The notes: generated by a model not told the origin, from the letters alone. DNA of 64,000 nt from Streptomyces griseoluteus (GCA_000717735.1 JOBE01000042.1:1-64000); one strand, 5' to 3'. Shown: positions 26,361 to 35,685, counted from the stretch's first letter. Program-made: numbers and translations.

Positions 26361-26959
26361 GCGTCCGTCATGAGGCTCGCGTACGCGGCGACGCGAAGGA
26401 CCCAGCGGTTCAGTCCGACGATCAGGACGAACAGGTCGCGCGGATAGCGCTCGGTGAAGGCGAGGGCGAAGGCCGCGATGATCGTGAGCAGGGTGATCAG
26501 GCCGCCGCTCCACCATCCTGCATGCATGCCGCTGGTGAAGAAGGCGATCACGAGGTAGTGGGGTATGGCGAGCAGCCACCACTTGACCAGGACCAGCGAG
26601 CGCGAGAGGCGCTCCGGGTAGGCGATGTCGAGCCGGGCGGGGTAGTCGGGCTCCGGGCCCAGGCTGAAGGGCGGGTAGCGGTCGGTACCGAGGGCGCCGT
26701 ACGAGTAGTAGGACACGCGCCAGGACCAGCGGAGCACGCCGAGGTTGAAGTCGAACAGGCCCCGTGGGAAGCGCTCGGTGAACAGGATGGCGAAGAACGC
26801 GATCACTGTGACGACGAGGAAGGCGATCCAGAGGAAGAACAGCACGATCCAGTGGGGGATCACCAGGATCCATTTCACCAGCCACAGCCAGCGGGACAGC
26901 CGGCTGTCGAGTTCGGCCTTCACCGTCACCGGAGGGTGAGGGGCGCGTTGTATGTCCAT
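26288..26959 (-). CDS. DUF4389 membrane protein
   Basis: A 223-residue membrane protein built of two similar halves, each with paired helices: WLWLVKWILVIPHWIVLFFL... and LVLVKWWLLAIPHYLVIAFF..., each followed by FTERFPRGLFDFNLGVLRW-like or FTERYPRDLFVLIVGLNRW-like sequence and a YPPF motif. This is the DUF4389 duplication; function is unknown. The ATG at 26959 is chosen (GAGGAA nine bases upstream); a GTG at 26968 that overlaps the CBS stop is also possible. It is third in the pncB-CBS-DUF4389 series. Confidence 0.82.
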   Translation of the reverse strand: MDIQRAPHPPVTVKAELDSRLSRWLWLVKWILVIPHWIVLFFLWIAFLVVTVIAFFAILFTERFPRGLFDFNLGVLRWSWRVSYYSYGALGTDRYPPFSLGPEPDYPARLDIAYPERLSRSLVLVKWWLLAIPHYLVIAFFTSGMHAGWWSGGLITLLTIIAAFALAFTERYPRDLFVLIVGLNRWVLRVAAYASLMTDAYPPFRLDQGGTETAGTERAADGS

Positions 26960-26964
26960 GATCG

Positions 26965-27570
26965 TCACTTCCTCGGCAGATCGTCGTCTTCGTACGTGAG
27001 CCGGTCGACGACCCCCACGACACCGTCGACGCTGTTGCAGAGCCTGAGGAGCACCGGCACGAGGCTGCGGCGACGCACCATGCCACTGAGGGTGACCCGG
27101 CCGTCCACTACCTCAACCGACAGGGCGGACGGGCTCAGCCCCAGGGTGTGGGTGACGACGTCTTCGACGATCTCCTCCTGGATCGCCCGGTCCCTGCGCA
27201 GAAACAGCTGGACGAGGTCGCTGCGGCTGAGGACGCCCACGAGCTGCCCTTCGTCGTCGACCACGGGCAGGCGCTTGACCCCGGACCGGTCCATCACACG
27301 GGCGGCCCGCACCACGCTCCACTCAGGTCGGGCGACGACGGCGGGACTCGACATGAGCGCGCCCGCGGTGTCGAGCCCGGCCCCGGCGGCACGGCGGCGT
27401 ACCAGGTCCGCCTCCGAGACAACGCCCAGAGGCCGCTTCGACTCGTCCACCACGCACACCGCGGTGATGTCGAACTCGTCCAGGAGCCGGGCGATCTCCT
27501 TGAACGCCGTGCCCGGGACGACGCTGACCGCCGTGGGTGTCATCAGATCCGCGACGCTGCGGTGCCTCAT
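26965..27570 (-). CDS. CBS-domain pair plus BON domain protein
   Basis: A 201-residue protein with CBS1 (MTPTAVSVVPGTAFKEIARL...PLGVVSEADLV), CBS2 (MSSPAVVARPEWSVVRAARV...LVGVLSRSDLV) and BON (SVEVVDGRVTLSGMVRRRSL). Start ATG 27570 overlaps the stop of the nicotinate phosphoribosyltransferase gene. Confidence 0.85.
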   Translation of the reverse strand: MRHRSVADLMTPTAVSVVPGTAFKEIARLLDEFDITAVCVVDESKRPLGVVSEADLVRRRAAGAGLDTAGALMSSPAVVARPEWSVVRAARVMDRSGVKRLPVVDDEGQLVGVLSRSDLVQLFLRRDRAIQEEIVEDVVTHTLGLSPSALSVEVVDGRVTLSGMVRRRSLVPVLLRLCNSVDGVVGVVDRLTYEDDDLPRK

Positions 27571-28907
27571 TGCCCGTCACCTTCCAACATCTGCGCCTCG
27601 ATCCGGTGTCGTACGACTGCCGTCAAGGCCGCCAGTCGCGTTGACACCGTAGGCAGCGGTGGCACTGGGTGCCCGATACTCCTGGCCTCTTCCGGCAGCG
27701 CCGCGATGTCGGCCTCGAAGCGGGCTCGGGGTGCGGCCAGGGTGTCGGGCGGCTCCGTACGCAGCCCGCCGCGCATCACGGTCCGCAGCAAAGGCTCCGT
27801 GCCCTCAGGAGACTCCTCCTTCGCCAGGCCGATGACGTCCCGCAGGCCGGGGCCGCGGAAGACCTGCTTCGGGCTGGGAGCCGTCTCCTTCGCGGACGAG
27901 AGCTTCATAACGGGCCGTCCGTCGTACTCGACCAGCTTGTACGCCGCGTCCAGGTACGGGGCGTCGGCGGCCGTGCCAACCCTGGTCCCCACGGCGGACA
28001 CGTCGATCGGCGCCCCCTTCCGTACGAGCCGGTCGACGCCGTATTCGTCCAGACCGCCGCTTGCGATGATCTCCACGTCCCTCAGCCCCGCCTCGTCGAG
28101 TGCGGTACGGGCCCGGCGGGCCGGCGCGCCCAGGTCTCCGCTGTCGAGGCGGATCCCGCACCCCGGGCCCAGCCCGAGGTCCTTGAGCACGCGCGCCGCC
28201 GTCGCGACACCACGGTCGGTGTCGAAGGTGTCGACCAGGAAGGTCACCGGGCCGGGATGGGTGCGTGCGAAGGCACGGAACGCCTGCTCCTCGGAGGCGA
28301 AGGGCTCGACGTACGAGTGGGCCATCGTGCCGGCGGCCGGGATGCCGTACCGGCGCGCGGCGGCGACGTTGCTGGTACCGGCGAAGCCGACCAGGCCGCA
28401 CAGGCGCGCCGCCTGCATGCCCGCCTCGGCTCCGTGGGTCCGGCGCAGCGAGAAGTCCACCAGGGGCCGCCCGGCGGCGGCGAGCACACACCGGGCCGCC
28501 TTGGGCGCGACGGCCGTCTGATGGCAGAGGAGGGACAGCAAGTAGGTCTCCACGAGCTGTGCCTGTGGCAGCGGCGCGGTGACCTCCAGGAGCGGCTCAC
28601 CGGCGAGGACGAGCCGTCCTTCGGGCACGGCGCGGACCTGCCCGTCGAACGACAGCCCCTGCAGCGGTTCGAGGTCCTCGACCGGCCGCCGCAGCGCCTC
28701 GGCGAGCCCCTTGACGTCGGAAGCGCCCACCCGGAAGCGGGAGAGGTAGCCGAGGGCGGGTTCCAGTCCTGCGGCGGCGAGGAACCCGCGCCCCGGCGGA
28801 AGGTCACGGACGAAGAGGCTGAACGTCGCCGGTGCCTGCATGCCCTCCCGCAGGTACGAGAGCGCCATAGTGACCTCGTACAGGTCGGTGGCAGTCACCT
28901 CGGACAT
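27567..28907 (-). CDS. pncB: Nicotinate phosphoribosyltransferase
   Basis: A 446-residue NAPRTase: TDLYEVTMALSYLREGMQAP at the N-terminus, the conserved DFSLRRTHGAEAG with the phosphorylated His, GTMAHSYVEPFASEEQAFRA, VDTFDTDRGVATA and GIRLDSGDLGAPA. It makes nicotinate mononucleotide from nicotinate and PRPP in NAD salvage. Its operon position after one CBS gene and before another is like M. tuberculosis pncB2 (Rv0573c), a DosR-regulon NAD-salvage gene. Start ATG 28907, two bases after the upstream CBS stop. Confidence 0.92.
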   Translation of the reverse strand: MSEVTATDLYEVTMALSYLREGMQAPATFSLFVRDLPPGRGFLAAAGLEPALGYLSRFRVGASDVKGLAEALRRPVEDLEPLQGLSFDGQVRAVPEGRLVLAGEPLLEVTAPLPQAQLVETYLLSLLCHQTAVAPKAARCVLAAAGRPLVDFSLRRTHGAEAGMQAARLCGLVGFAGTSNVAAARRYGIPAAGTMAHSYVEPFASEEQAFRAFARTHPGPVTFLVDTFDTDRGVATAARVLKDLGLGPGCGIRLDSGDLGAPARRARTALDEAGLRDVEIIASGGLDEYGVDRLVRKGAPIDVSAVGTRVGTAADAPYLDAAYKLVEYDGRPVMKLSSAKETAPSPKQVFRGPGLRDVIGLAKEESPEGTEPLLRTVMRGGLRTEPPDTLAAPRARFEADIAALPEEARSIGHPVPPLPTVSTRLAALTAVVRHRIEAQMLEGDGQ

Positions 28908-28909
28908 GG

Positions 28910-29563
28910 CTACGTCCCGGCCTGGGCGGTGAGCTCGCACCGTACATCCACCACGCCTTCGACGGTCCGCGCCAGGCGTGCCGCGAGTGGGATGAGCGCG
29001 CTGTCGCGGACCTCGCCGGACACGGTGACGACACCGGCGTCGACACGGACGTCGACCTGGTGGTGGGAAAGCGGGAACAGGTGCTCGATGACGTCTCGGC
29101 GCACCTCGGCGGCGAGTTCGTCGTCGGAGCGGAGGAAGACCTTGAGCAGGTCGGACCGGCTCACGATCCCCTGGATCGTCCCGCTCGCGTCGACGACCGG
29201 CAGCCGCTTGACGCGATGGGCGGCCATGAGGCGGGCGGCCTGAGGCAGAGATGCCTCTGGGGTAACGGTGACGGCGGGTGAGGTCATCAGGTCCTCGGCC
29301 CGTCGGGACCCGGCCTTGGCAGTGGCGTCGAGCCGCCGCATCTGTTCGACGAGGCCGAGGCGGTGGTCGTGGAACTCCTCCTTGAGGAGCAGATCCGCCT
29401 CGGAGACCACTCCGACGACGCGGCCCTCGCCCTCCACCACGGGCACGGCGGTCACCTTCCACCGCTCCATGGCGGCGACGATCTCCTTGAACTCCGCGCC
29501 GGGCAGAACGGCGACGACCTTTTTGGTCATCACGTCGGCGACGGTGAACGGATGGGACGTCAT
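28910..29563 (-). CDS. CBS-domain pair plus BON domain protein
   Basis: A 217-residue protein with CBS1 (MTKKVVAVLPGAEFKEIVAA...VVGVVSEADLL), CBS2 (MTSPAVTVTPEASLPQAARL...IQGIVSRSDLL) and BON (VDVRVDAGVVTVSGEVRDSA). It heads or follows a small ORF in the operon 29723 to 26288. It is the closest relative of the truncated CBS protein at 43952-44506 (shared WKV-A-PV-EGEGRV-GVVSEADLL). Confidence 0.85.
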   Translation of the reverse strand: MTSHPFTVADVMTKKVVAVLPGAEFKEIVAAMERWKVTAVPVVEGEGRVVGVVSEADLLLKEEFHDHRLGLVEQMRRLDATAKAGSRRAEDLMTSPAVTVTPEASLPQAARLMAAHRVKRLPVVDASGTIQGIVSRSDLLKVFLRSDDELAAEVRRDVIEHLFPLSHHQVDVRVDAGVVTVSGEVRDSALIPLAARLARTVEGVVDVRCELTAQAGT

Positions 29564-29573
29564 GGCTCTCTCC

Positions 29574-29723
29574 TCACCGGGCGTAGGCCAGGGGTTCCGC
29601 GCCGACGCGCGGCATGAGGTCGTCGCGTGTGCCCGCGGGGAAGCTGACCGGGTGCGCGTGCTCCAGGAGCTGGTCGCGTGCCTCGGGAGTGTGTTCGTTC
29701 AGCAGCGTCCGCGCAGTGCTCAT
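29574..29723 (-). CDS. Conserved-looking 49-residue protein
   Basis: MSTARTLLNEHTPEARDQLL followed by PVSFPAGTRDDLMPRVGAEP. It starts at an ATG at 29723 with GGAGGACACC just upstream and ends ten bases before the CBS start, so it is probably the first gene of the CBS-pncB operon. The Dos-like box lies 54 bp upstream. No family can be named; the acidic helix followed by a Pro-containing strand suggests a folded peptide or partner-binding protein. Confidence 0.6.
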   Translation of the reverse strand: MSTARTLLNEHTPEARDQLLEHAHPVSFPAGTRDDLMPRVGAEPLAYAR

Positions 29724-29777
29724 GGTGTCCTCCAGCCCTACCTCCACAGGCTCCCGCCCGGCGGCCGGCCACGGGGA

Positions 29778-29813
29778 GGGCCACGCAGGGCACACCGGGG
29801 GGCCGAAGGGCCC
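29778..29813. promoter_or_regulatory. Tandem DosR/OsdR-like box before the CBS-pncB operon
   Basis: GGGCCGAAGGGCCC at 29800-29813 is a full consensus match and identical to the box at 4773. The partner, GGGCCACGCAGGGC, is at 29778-29791, centres 22 bp apart. It ends three bases before the stop of the beta-CASP gene. Confidence 0.6.
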
Positions 29814-29816
29814 CCG

Positions 29817-31244
29817 TCAGCGGACCAGGACGGCCTCCCCGGAGCGGGGCACGACGGCCGTCCAGCCCAGTTCGCGGTCGATGCGGTCGCGCAGCGCCTC
29901 GGAAGCGGCCGGTTCGCCGTGGACGAGGCAGGTGGTGTGCGGGGGAGGGGCGCCGCGCAGCCAGTCGATGATCTGTCCGGCGTCGGCGTGTGCCGAGAAG
30001 TGGGGAACGTCGGCGATCTCGGCCCGTACGGGCACGTACTCGCCGAAAATCTTGAGTGCCCGGGCACCGTCCACGAGGTCCCGCGCCCGGGTACCGGCTG
30101 CGGCGAAGCCGACCACGACGACCGCGTTGCGCGGGTCCGGGAGCAGCCGGCGCAGGTGGTGCAGGACGCGGCCGCCGGTGGCCATGCCGGCCGAGGAGAC
30201 GATGACGGCGGGCCCCCTGACCTCGTTGATCTCGATGGACTCCTGGACTGTACGCGCGGCGAGGAACGGCGCGGGGCTCAGTGCGGCTGCTCCCTCGGCG
30301 AGGATTTCCGGCCGCAGCTCGGGGGAGCGCTCGCGTACCGCGTCCTGGTAGACGTCGAGGGCGGCCAGGGCCATGGGGCTGTCCACGTACACGGGGACTG
30401 ATCGCGGTAGGACGCCCGTCTCGCGCAGCAGCGTTGGTTCGTGCAGGACAACCTCGGTGCGGTCGATCGCGAAGGCGGGGATGACGACGGTGCCGCTCCG
30501 GACGGCGGTCCGCGCGATCACGGCGGCGAACTCCGACCGGGCGGACTCCTGGTCGTGGCGGCGGTCGCCGTACGTGGACTCCATCAGCAGCACGTCGGCG
30601 CCGGAGAACGGTTCGGGCGGCAGCAGCAGTGGGTGTCCGGGCCGCCCCAGGTCCCCGGACACGGCCAGGGTGTGGCCATCCTCCAGCGTCAGGCGGGCCC
30701 ACGCGGATCCCAGGATGTGCCCGCCGTGGTGGAGCGTCAGCCGGGTGCCGGACATGATCTCCACGTCCTCGCCGACCGGGACCGGGTCGAAGAACGCCAG
30801 CGTCTTCTCCACATCGGAGTCGTCGTACAGCGGCTTGGCCGGGCGGTGCTTGGACCAGCCGTGCTCATCGGCGTGCCGGACGGCCTCCATCTGGAGCCGG
30901 GCGCTGTCACGCAGCACGATTCCGGCGAGCCGGGCCGTGTTGGCGCTGGTGAGGATCGGTCCGCGGAAGCCCTGCCGGACCAGGCGGGGCAGGTAGCCGC
31001 AGTGGTCCAGATGGGCATGTGTGACGACCACGGCGTCGACGTCCGCGGCGTCGCGGGCGAACCGTTCCCAGTTGCGGCGCCGCAAGGTCGCGAAACCCTG
31101 GAAGAGACCGCAGTCGAGGAGGATCCGCGCATGGTCGCTCTCGACCGGGAACTTGCTTCCGGTGACCGTTCCCACGCCGCCCAGGAAACTGAGCAGTGCG
31201 GGTCGCGGAGCGGTGGGAGCGGTGTTCGGGGCTGCCTCGGACAC
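29817..31244 (-). CDS. Metallo-beta-lactamase fold/beta-CASP ribonuclease-like protein
   Basis: A 475-residue protein with the metal motif [14 protein letters not shown], a third His in [12 protein letters not shown], an acidic ligand in [11 protein letters not shown], a beta-CASP insert ([31 protein letters not shown]) and the C-terminal RMMBL motifs [14 protein letters not shown] and [12 protein letters not shown]. This is the CPSF-73/YSH1-like bacterial family, probably an RNA-processing nuclease. The GTG at 31244 is chosen because AAGGAGGG lies six bases upstream. It is divergent from the alcohol dehydrogenase, with a tandem Dos-like box between. Confidence 0.9.
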   Translation of the reverse strand: MSEAAPNTAPTAPRPALLSFLGGVGTVTGSKFPVESDHARILLDCGLFQGFATLRRRNWERFARDAADVDAVVVTHAHLDHCGYLPRLVRQGFRGPILTSANTARLAGIVLRDSARLQMEAVRHADEHGWSKHRPAKPLYDDSDVEKTLAFFDPVPVGEDVEIMSGTRLTLHHGGHILGSAWARLTLEDGHTLAVSGDLGRPGHPLLLPPEPFSGADVLLMESTYGDRRHDQESARSEFAAVIARTAVRSGTVVIPAFAIDRTEVVLHEPTLLRETGVLPRSVPVYVDSPMALAALDVYQDAVRERSPELRPEILAEGAAALSPAPFLAARTVQESIEINEVRGPAVIVSSAGMATGGRVLHHLRRLLPDPRNAVVVVGFAAAGTRARDLVDGARALKIFGEYVPVRAEIADVPHFSAHADAGQIIDWLRGAPPPHTTCLVHGEPAASEALRDRIDRELGWTAVVPRSGEAVLVR

Positions 31245-31306
31245 GGTCAGCCCTCCTTCGGAGTGGACCGGTCTCCACCTTCGCATCCGGACCGGCCGGG
31301 ACCGGA

Positions 31307-31342
31307 GGGTCCGAGCGGCCCCTTTCGGGGGCCGACCGGCTC
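31307..31342. promoter_or_regulatory. Tandem DosR/OsdR-like box, divergent nuclease and alcohol dehydrogenase
   Basis: GGTCCGAGCGGCCC (31308-31321) and GGGCCGACCGGCTC (31329-31342), each with one mismatch to GGGNCNNNNGNCCC, centres 21 bp apart. The inner halves (CGGCCCC-TTT-CGGGGGCCG) can also pair. The element is 63 bp from the GTG at 31244 and 76 bp from the ATG at 31419. Confidence 0.6.
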
Positions 31343-31418
31343 ATGTGCCGTCCGGGGGCTCCGGGGAGCCTGGTGGACGAGGGCCGCAGCGACGCGCGAC
31401 AGGAAGCAGGTGGGCGCC

Positions 31419-32498
31419 ATGAAGGCACTCGTCTTCCAGGGACCGGGGCGGATCGCCTGGCAGGACGTACCCGACCCGGGCATCGAGGACCCCGCCGATG
31501 CGATCGTCAGGGTCGACGTCGTCACCATATGCGGCACGGACCTGCACATCCTCAAGGGGGACGTGCCGGAGGTGACGCCCGGCCGGGTCCTCGGACACGA
31601 GGCGGTGGGCACCGTGGTCGAGACCGGAGGCGACGTCCGCACGGTGCGGCCGGGAGACCGCGTCCTGGTCTCCTGCATCTCCGCATGCGGCAGGTGCCGC
31701 TTCTGCCGCGAGAACCGTTATGGGCAGTGCCGTGGCGGAGGTGGCTGGATCCTGGGCCACACCGTCGACGGCACGCAGGCCGAGTACGTCCGTGTGCCCT
31801 TCGCCGACCTGTCCGTCCACGCGCTGCCGGACACCATCGACGGCTCCGACGCGGTCCTGCTCGCCGACATCTTCCCCACGTCCTACGAGGTCGGGGTCCT
31901 GAACGGTGCCGTGCGCCCCGCCGACACGGTGGTCGTCGTCGGCGCGGGCCCCATCGGTCTCGCCGCCATCGCCACCGCCGGCTTCTACAGTCCGGGCCGG
32001 ATCGTCGCCGTCGACCTGGCCGAGTCGCGGCTGGCCGCCGCCCGTGCCCTCGGCGCGGACGCCACCGTGAATGCCGAGGAAGGCCCCGAACAGCTCGTCG
32101 CGGATCTGACCGACGGCCTCGGCGCCGACGTCGTCATGGAGGCCGTCGGCGTCCCGGAGGCGTTCGAGATGTGCACCCGGATGGTCCGACCAGGCGGCAG
32201 AGTCGCCAACATCGGAGTCCACGGCAAGCCGGCGGTCCTCCATCTCGAAGACCTGTGGATCAAGGACGTCACGATCACCACCGGGCTGGTGGACACCTCG
32301 TCCACACCCATGCTGCTGCGCATGATGGCCGCCGGGCGATTGCCGGCGGCGGAACTGGTCACCCACCGGTTCGAGCTGGGGCAGATGGAGGAGGCGTACG
32401 AGGTCTTCGGCCGGGCGGCCGAGACCGGCGCCTTGAAGGTCGCGCTGGGCGGCCCGCCGCACACGGTCGTCAGCCTCCCCGACGCGCCGGTAGCTTGA
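31419..32498 (+). CDS. Zinc-dependent medium-chain alcohol dehydrogenase
   Basis: A 359-residue MDR enzyme. Catalytic zinc ligands are in VTICGTDLHILKG and LGHEAVGTVVE; the structural zinc loop is CGRCRFCRENRYGQC; the nucleotide motif is VVVVGAGPIGLAAIATA. It resembles the threonine/alcohol dehydrogenases used in anaerobic ethanol or isopropanol turnover, so NAD(H) balance under low oxygen is a likely role. Start ATG 31419 after AGGAAGCAGG. Its stop overlaps the start of the HAD gene (TGATG). Confidence 0.9.
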   Translation: MKALVFQGPGRIAWQDVPDPGIEDPADAIVRVDVVTICGTDLHILKGDVPEVTPGRVLGHEAVGTVVETGGDVRTVRPGDRVLVSCISACGRCRFCRENRYGQCRGGGGWILGHTVDGTQAEYVRVPFADLSVHALPDTIDGSDAVLLADIFPTSYEVGVLNGAVRPADTVVVVGAGPIGLAAIATAGFYSPGRIVAVDLAESRLAAARALGADATVNAEEGPEQLVADLTDGLGADVVMEAVGVPEAFEMCTRMVRPGGRVANIGVHGKPAVLHLEDLWIKDVTITTGLVDTSSTPMLLRMMAAGRLPAAELVTHRFELGQMEEAYEVFGRAAETGALKVALGGPPHTVVSLPDAPVA

Positions 32499-33271
32499 TG
32501 AAGGGCCGAGGCTCGCTCTCTCGGCCGCCGGACGGTGTCGTCCTCGACACCGACGGCGTACTGCTCGACTCCGCCGTCGTGCACGCGGCGGCGTGGAAGA
32601 TCGCGTTCGACGCCTGCCTCGGCCAACTGGCGCCCGACAGCGGGATACAGCCGCCCTTCGACGCGGACGCCGAGTACCGCCGGCTCGTCGACGGCAGGAC
32701 CCGGTACGACGGAGCCGCCGCCTTCCTCACCGCCCGCGGCATTCACCTCCCACCGGGAGATCCGCACGACGCGCCCGGACGCGGCACGGTCTGGGCCGTC
32801 GCGGCACACAAGGAACAGGAGTTCGTCGATCTGCTGCGTACGGAAGGCGTCACGGCCTTCGCCGACGCCCGGCCGGCTCTCGCGGCCCTGCGCACGGCGG
32901 GAGTCCCGTGCGCCGCCGTGTCTGCCTCCCGGCACGCCCGGGCACTGATCCGTGCCGCTGGGCTCGCCGGTCTCCTCACCGAGATCGTGGACGGCGAGGA
33001 CGCCGCCCGGCTCGGCCTCGCCGGCAAGCCGGATCCCGCGCTCTTCCTGCGGGCGGCGGCCCTCCTCGGCACGCACCCGCGGGAGACCGCGGTCGCCGAG
33101 GACGCTCTCGCCGGAGTCGAGGCAGCGCGTCGCGGCGGTTTCGGTCTCGTCGTCGGCGTCGACCGCACGACGCTGCGACGCACCGCCGCCCTCCTGCGAG
33201 AGCAGGGTGCCGACCTGGTGGTTCCCGATCTCACGACGCTGGTCCGGAGCGTGTGGGGTGAGCGCGGATGA
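32498..33271 (+). CDS. HAD-family sugar phosphatase/phosphoglucomutase-like protein
   Basis: A 257-residue HAD hydrolase of the beta-phosphoglucomutase type: the nucleophile loop is VVLDTDGVLLDSAVVHAAAW, motif II is CAAVSASRHAR, the lysine of motif III is in GLAGKPDPALFLRAA, and motif IV is AVAEDALAGVEAARRGGFG. In M. tuberculosis the DosR-regulated Rv2006 (otsB1) carries HAD and GH65 domains in one polypeptide; here they are separate genes with a four-base overlap. It probably converts the hexose phosphate made by the neighbouring GH65 enzyme. No clear RBS precedes the ATG at 32498, so it may rely on coupling to the dehydrogenase stop. Confidence 0.85.
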   Translation: MKGRGSLSRPPDGVVLDTDGVLLDSAVVHAAAWKIAFDACLGQLAPDSGIQPPFDADAEYRRLVDGRTRYDGAAAFLTARGIHLPPGDPHDAPGRGTVWAVAAHKEQEFVDLLRTEGVTAFADARPALAALRTAGVPCAAVSASRHARALIRAAGLAGLLTEIVDGEDAARLGLAGKPDPALFLRAAALLGTHPRETAVAEDALAGVEAARRGGFGLVVGVDRTTLRRTAALLREQGADLVVPDLTTLVRSVWGERG

Positions 33272-35658
33272 CCACCGGCTGGACGTGGAGTTACGACCGG
33301 TACGACCCGGAGCGCGAGCCGCTGGTCGAAGCGCTCTGCACCCTCGGCAACGGCCGGTTCGCCACCCGCGGCTCCGCTCCCGAGTGCCCCGCCGGAGGCG
33401 CGCACTATCCGGGTACCTATCTGGCCGGCTGCTACGACCGGCTCACCTCGGTCGTCGCCGGCGAACGGGTCGACAACGAGGACCTCGTCAACCTTCCGAA
33501 CTGGACACTTCTGCGCTACCGCCGCCTGCCGGACGACGGGCCGGCCGGCGACTGGCTGACGCCCGACGCCGGGGAGCTGCGCCACTACGACGTCCGTCTG
33601 GACCTGCGTGCGGGCGTGCTCACCCGGCGCTTGTTCTTCGAGGACACCCACGGGCGGGGCCTGCGCGTCAGCCACATCCGCGTCGTGCACATGGGAGACT
33701 CCGGTCTTGCTGCCCAGTGCACCCTGTTCCGCGCCTACGGTTGGAGCGGCTCCGTCGAGGTGCAGTCCGTCCTCGACGGCACCGTCGCCAACGCCGGAGT
33801 GGAACGCTACCGGCACCTTGACGGGCGTCATCTCACGGACCACCGGACCGGATTCGCGCCCGACGGTGTCTCCTGGATCTCCTGCCGTACCGTCGACCCG
33901 GGCATCAGCATCGCCATGGCGGTGCGCACAGTCACCCGCCCCACGCGGCCCGCGCGGGAGGAGGCCACCAGTACCGGCACCGTGCAGACGTACCACCTGC
34001 CGGTCGTTCCCCGCCGCTCGGCGATGGTCGTGAAGACTCTGGCACTGCACACCTCGATGGACTGGCCCGCAGTCGACCCGCTCTCGGCAGCCACCGACGT
34101 GATCGCCCGTGCTCCTTCCTTCCCGCAGCTGCTCTCCACCCACAAGGCGGCCTGGCAGCGAGTCTGGGAGCAGGGTGAGTTGCACGTGCCCGGGGAGGCG
34201 GGCCGCATCCTGCGGCTGCACGTGTTCCACCTGCTGCAGACGCTCTCCCCGCACACGGCGGACCTCGACGTGGGCGTGCCCGCTCGCGGGCTGCACGGTG
34301 AGGCGTACCGGGGGCACGTCTTCTGGGACGAGCTCTTCGTCCTGCCCTACCTCGACCTCCACTTCCCCGAAGTGGCCCGCGCGTTGCTCATGTACCGGCA
34401 CCGTCGACTGCCGGCCGCCCGCAAGGCCGCCCGCCTCGTCGATCAGCAAGGGGCCATGTATCCATGGCAGAGCGCGAGTTCGGGCCGCGAGGAGACACAG
34501 GCCCTGCACCTCAACCCCCGCTCCGGGCGCTGGCTGCCCGACCACTCCAGGCTCCAGCGCCATGTGGGCTCGGCCGTCGTGTACAACGTCTGGCGGTATG
34601 CGCAGTCCACCGGCGACCGCGGATTCCTCCACGCCGCCGGAGCGGAGATCCTCCTTGAGGTCGCCCGCTACTGGTCCGGGGCCGCCACCTTCGACCCGGC
34701 GCTCGGCCGCTACCGCGTCCGCGGGGTCATGGGACCGGACGAGTACCACGACGCCTATCCCGCTGCCACGAGCCCGGGCATCGACGACAACGCCTACACC
34801 AACGCGACCGCCGCCTGGGTGCTCGCCCGGGGCCTCGACCTGCTCGGCGAACTGCCGGCGGCCCGACGCTCGGAACTGTCGGAGCAACTGTCGCTGGACG
34901 CCGGCGAGATCGCTCGCTGGGAGGACGTCTCCCGCCGCCTGTACGTGCCGTTCCACCAGGGCGTGGTGAGCCAGTTCGAGGGATACGGAGACCTGGCGGA
35001 GCTCGACTGGGAGGCGTACCGGGCCCGGTACGGCGACATCCGCAGACTCGACCGGATCCTGGAGGCCGAGGGCGACACGGTCAACCGCTACCAGGCGTCG
35101 AAGCAGGCCGACACCCTCATGCTGGGCTACCTCTTCCGGCTCGACGAGTTGTACAGCCTGTTCGGTCGGCTGGGCTACGGGCTGGACGACGAGACGTGGC
35201 GTGCGACCGTCTCGTACTACCTGCGCCGCACCAGCCACGGCTCGACGCTCAGCAGTCTCGTCCACGGCTGGGTGCTGGCCCGGCAGAAAGGCGCTGAAGC
35301 CTGGCGCTACTGCGAGGAGGCGCTGCTCGCCGACGTGGCCGATGTCCAGGGCGGCACGACCGGCGAGGGCATCCATCTCGGCGCGATGGCCGGCACGATC
35401 GACCTCGTCGAACGCGGGATCACCGGCCTGGCAACGGGACCGGAAGGGCTTCGGGTGGCTCCGGTGCCGCTGGCGGAGATCCCCCGGTTCGCCTTCACCC
35501 TGTGCGTCGGCCGCCATCGAGGGGTGCGCCTGCGGATGCTTCCCGGTCGGCTGGCCATCCGGGTCCCCGCCTCGCCCGAGGGCCCGCTCGCCGTCGTCCT
35601 CCCCGGCGACCGGCGGGTCACTGTCGCACCCGGACAGGAGCGTTGGTTCCGTCTGTAA
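33268..35658 (+). CDS. Glycoside hydrolase family 65 (disaccharide phosphorylase/trehalase type)
   Basis: A 796-residue GH65 protein. The N-terminal beta-sandwich starts LVEALCTLGNGRFATRGSAP. The (alpha/alpha)6 barrel carries the general-acid Glu (~492) in RGVMGPDEYHDAY, the KQADTLMLGYLFR motif, and the phosphate-site pair SHGSTLS and GGTTGEGIHLGAMAGT. It would split trehalose or a related alpha-linked disaccharide by phosphorolysis. The substrate cannot be fixed from sequence. It overlaps the HAD gene by four bases, and the pair suggests trehalose mobilisation during dormancy or regrowth. Confidence 0.9.
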   Translation: MTTGWTWSYDRYDPEREPLVEALCTLGNGRFATRGSAPECPAGGAHYPGTYLAGCYDRLTSVVAGERVDNEDLVNLPNWTLLRYRRLPDDGPAGDWLTPDAGELRHYDVRLDLRAGVLTRRLFFEDTHGRGLRVSHIRVVHMGDSGLAAQCTLFRAYGWSGSVEVQSVLDGTVANAGVERYRHLDGRHLTDHRTGFAPDGVSWISCRTVDPGISIAMAVRTVTRPTRPAREEATSTGTVQTYHLPVVPRRSAMVVKTLALHTSMDWPAVDPLSAATDVIARAPSFPQLLSTHKAAWQRVWEQGELHVPGEAGRILRLHVFHLLQTLSPHTADLDVGVPARGLHGEAYRGHVFWDELFVLPYLDLHFPEVARALLMYRHRRLPAARKAARLVDQQGAMYPWQSASSGREETQALHLNPRSGRWLPDHSRLQRHVGSAVVYNVWRYAQSTGDRGFLHAAGAEILLEVARYWSGAATFDPALGRYRVRGVMGPDEYHDAYPAATSPGIDDNAYTNATAAWVLARGLDLLGELPAARRSELSEQLSLDAGEIARWEDVSRRLYVPFHQGVVSQFEGYGDLAELDWEAYRARYGDIRRLDRILEAEGDTVNRYQASKQADTLMLGYLFRLDELYSLFGRLGYGLDDETWRATVSYYLRRTSHGSTLSSLVHGWVLARQKGAEAWRYCEEALLADVADVQGGTTGEGIHLGAMAGTIDLVERGITGLATGPEGLRVAPVPLAEIPRFAFTLCVGRHRGVRLRMLPGRLAIRVPASPEGPLAVVLPGDRRVTVAPGQERWFRL

Positions 35659-35685
35659 GAAGTGGCTCCGTCGGTGAGAAGCGGT

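Noticed and set aside
31306..31334. Hairpin CGGCCCC-TTT-CGGGGGCCG considered as a terminator
   Set aside because: It lies between divergent genes with no upstream gene reading into it, and coincides with the two halves of tandem Dos-like boxes.
32743..35517. 924-codon minus-strand frame across HAD and GH65 genes
   Set aside because: Composition is typical of an antisense frame and no motif is recognised.
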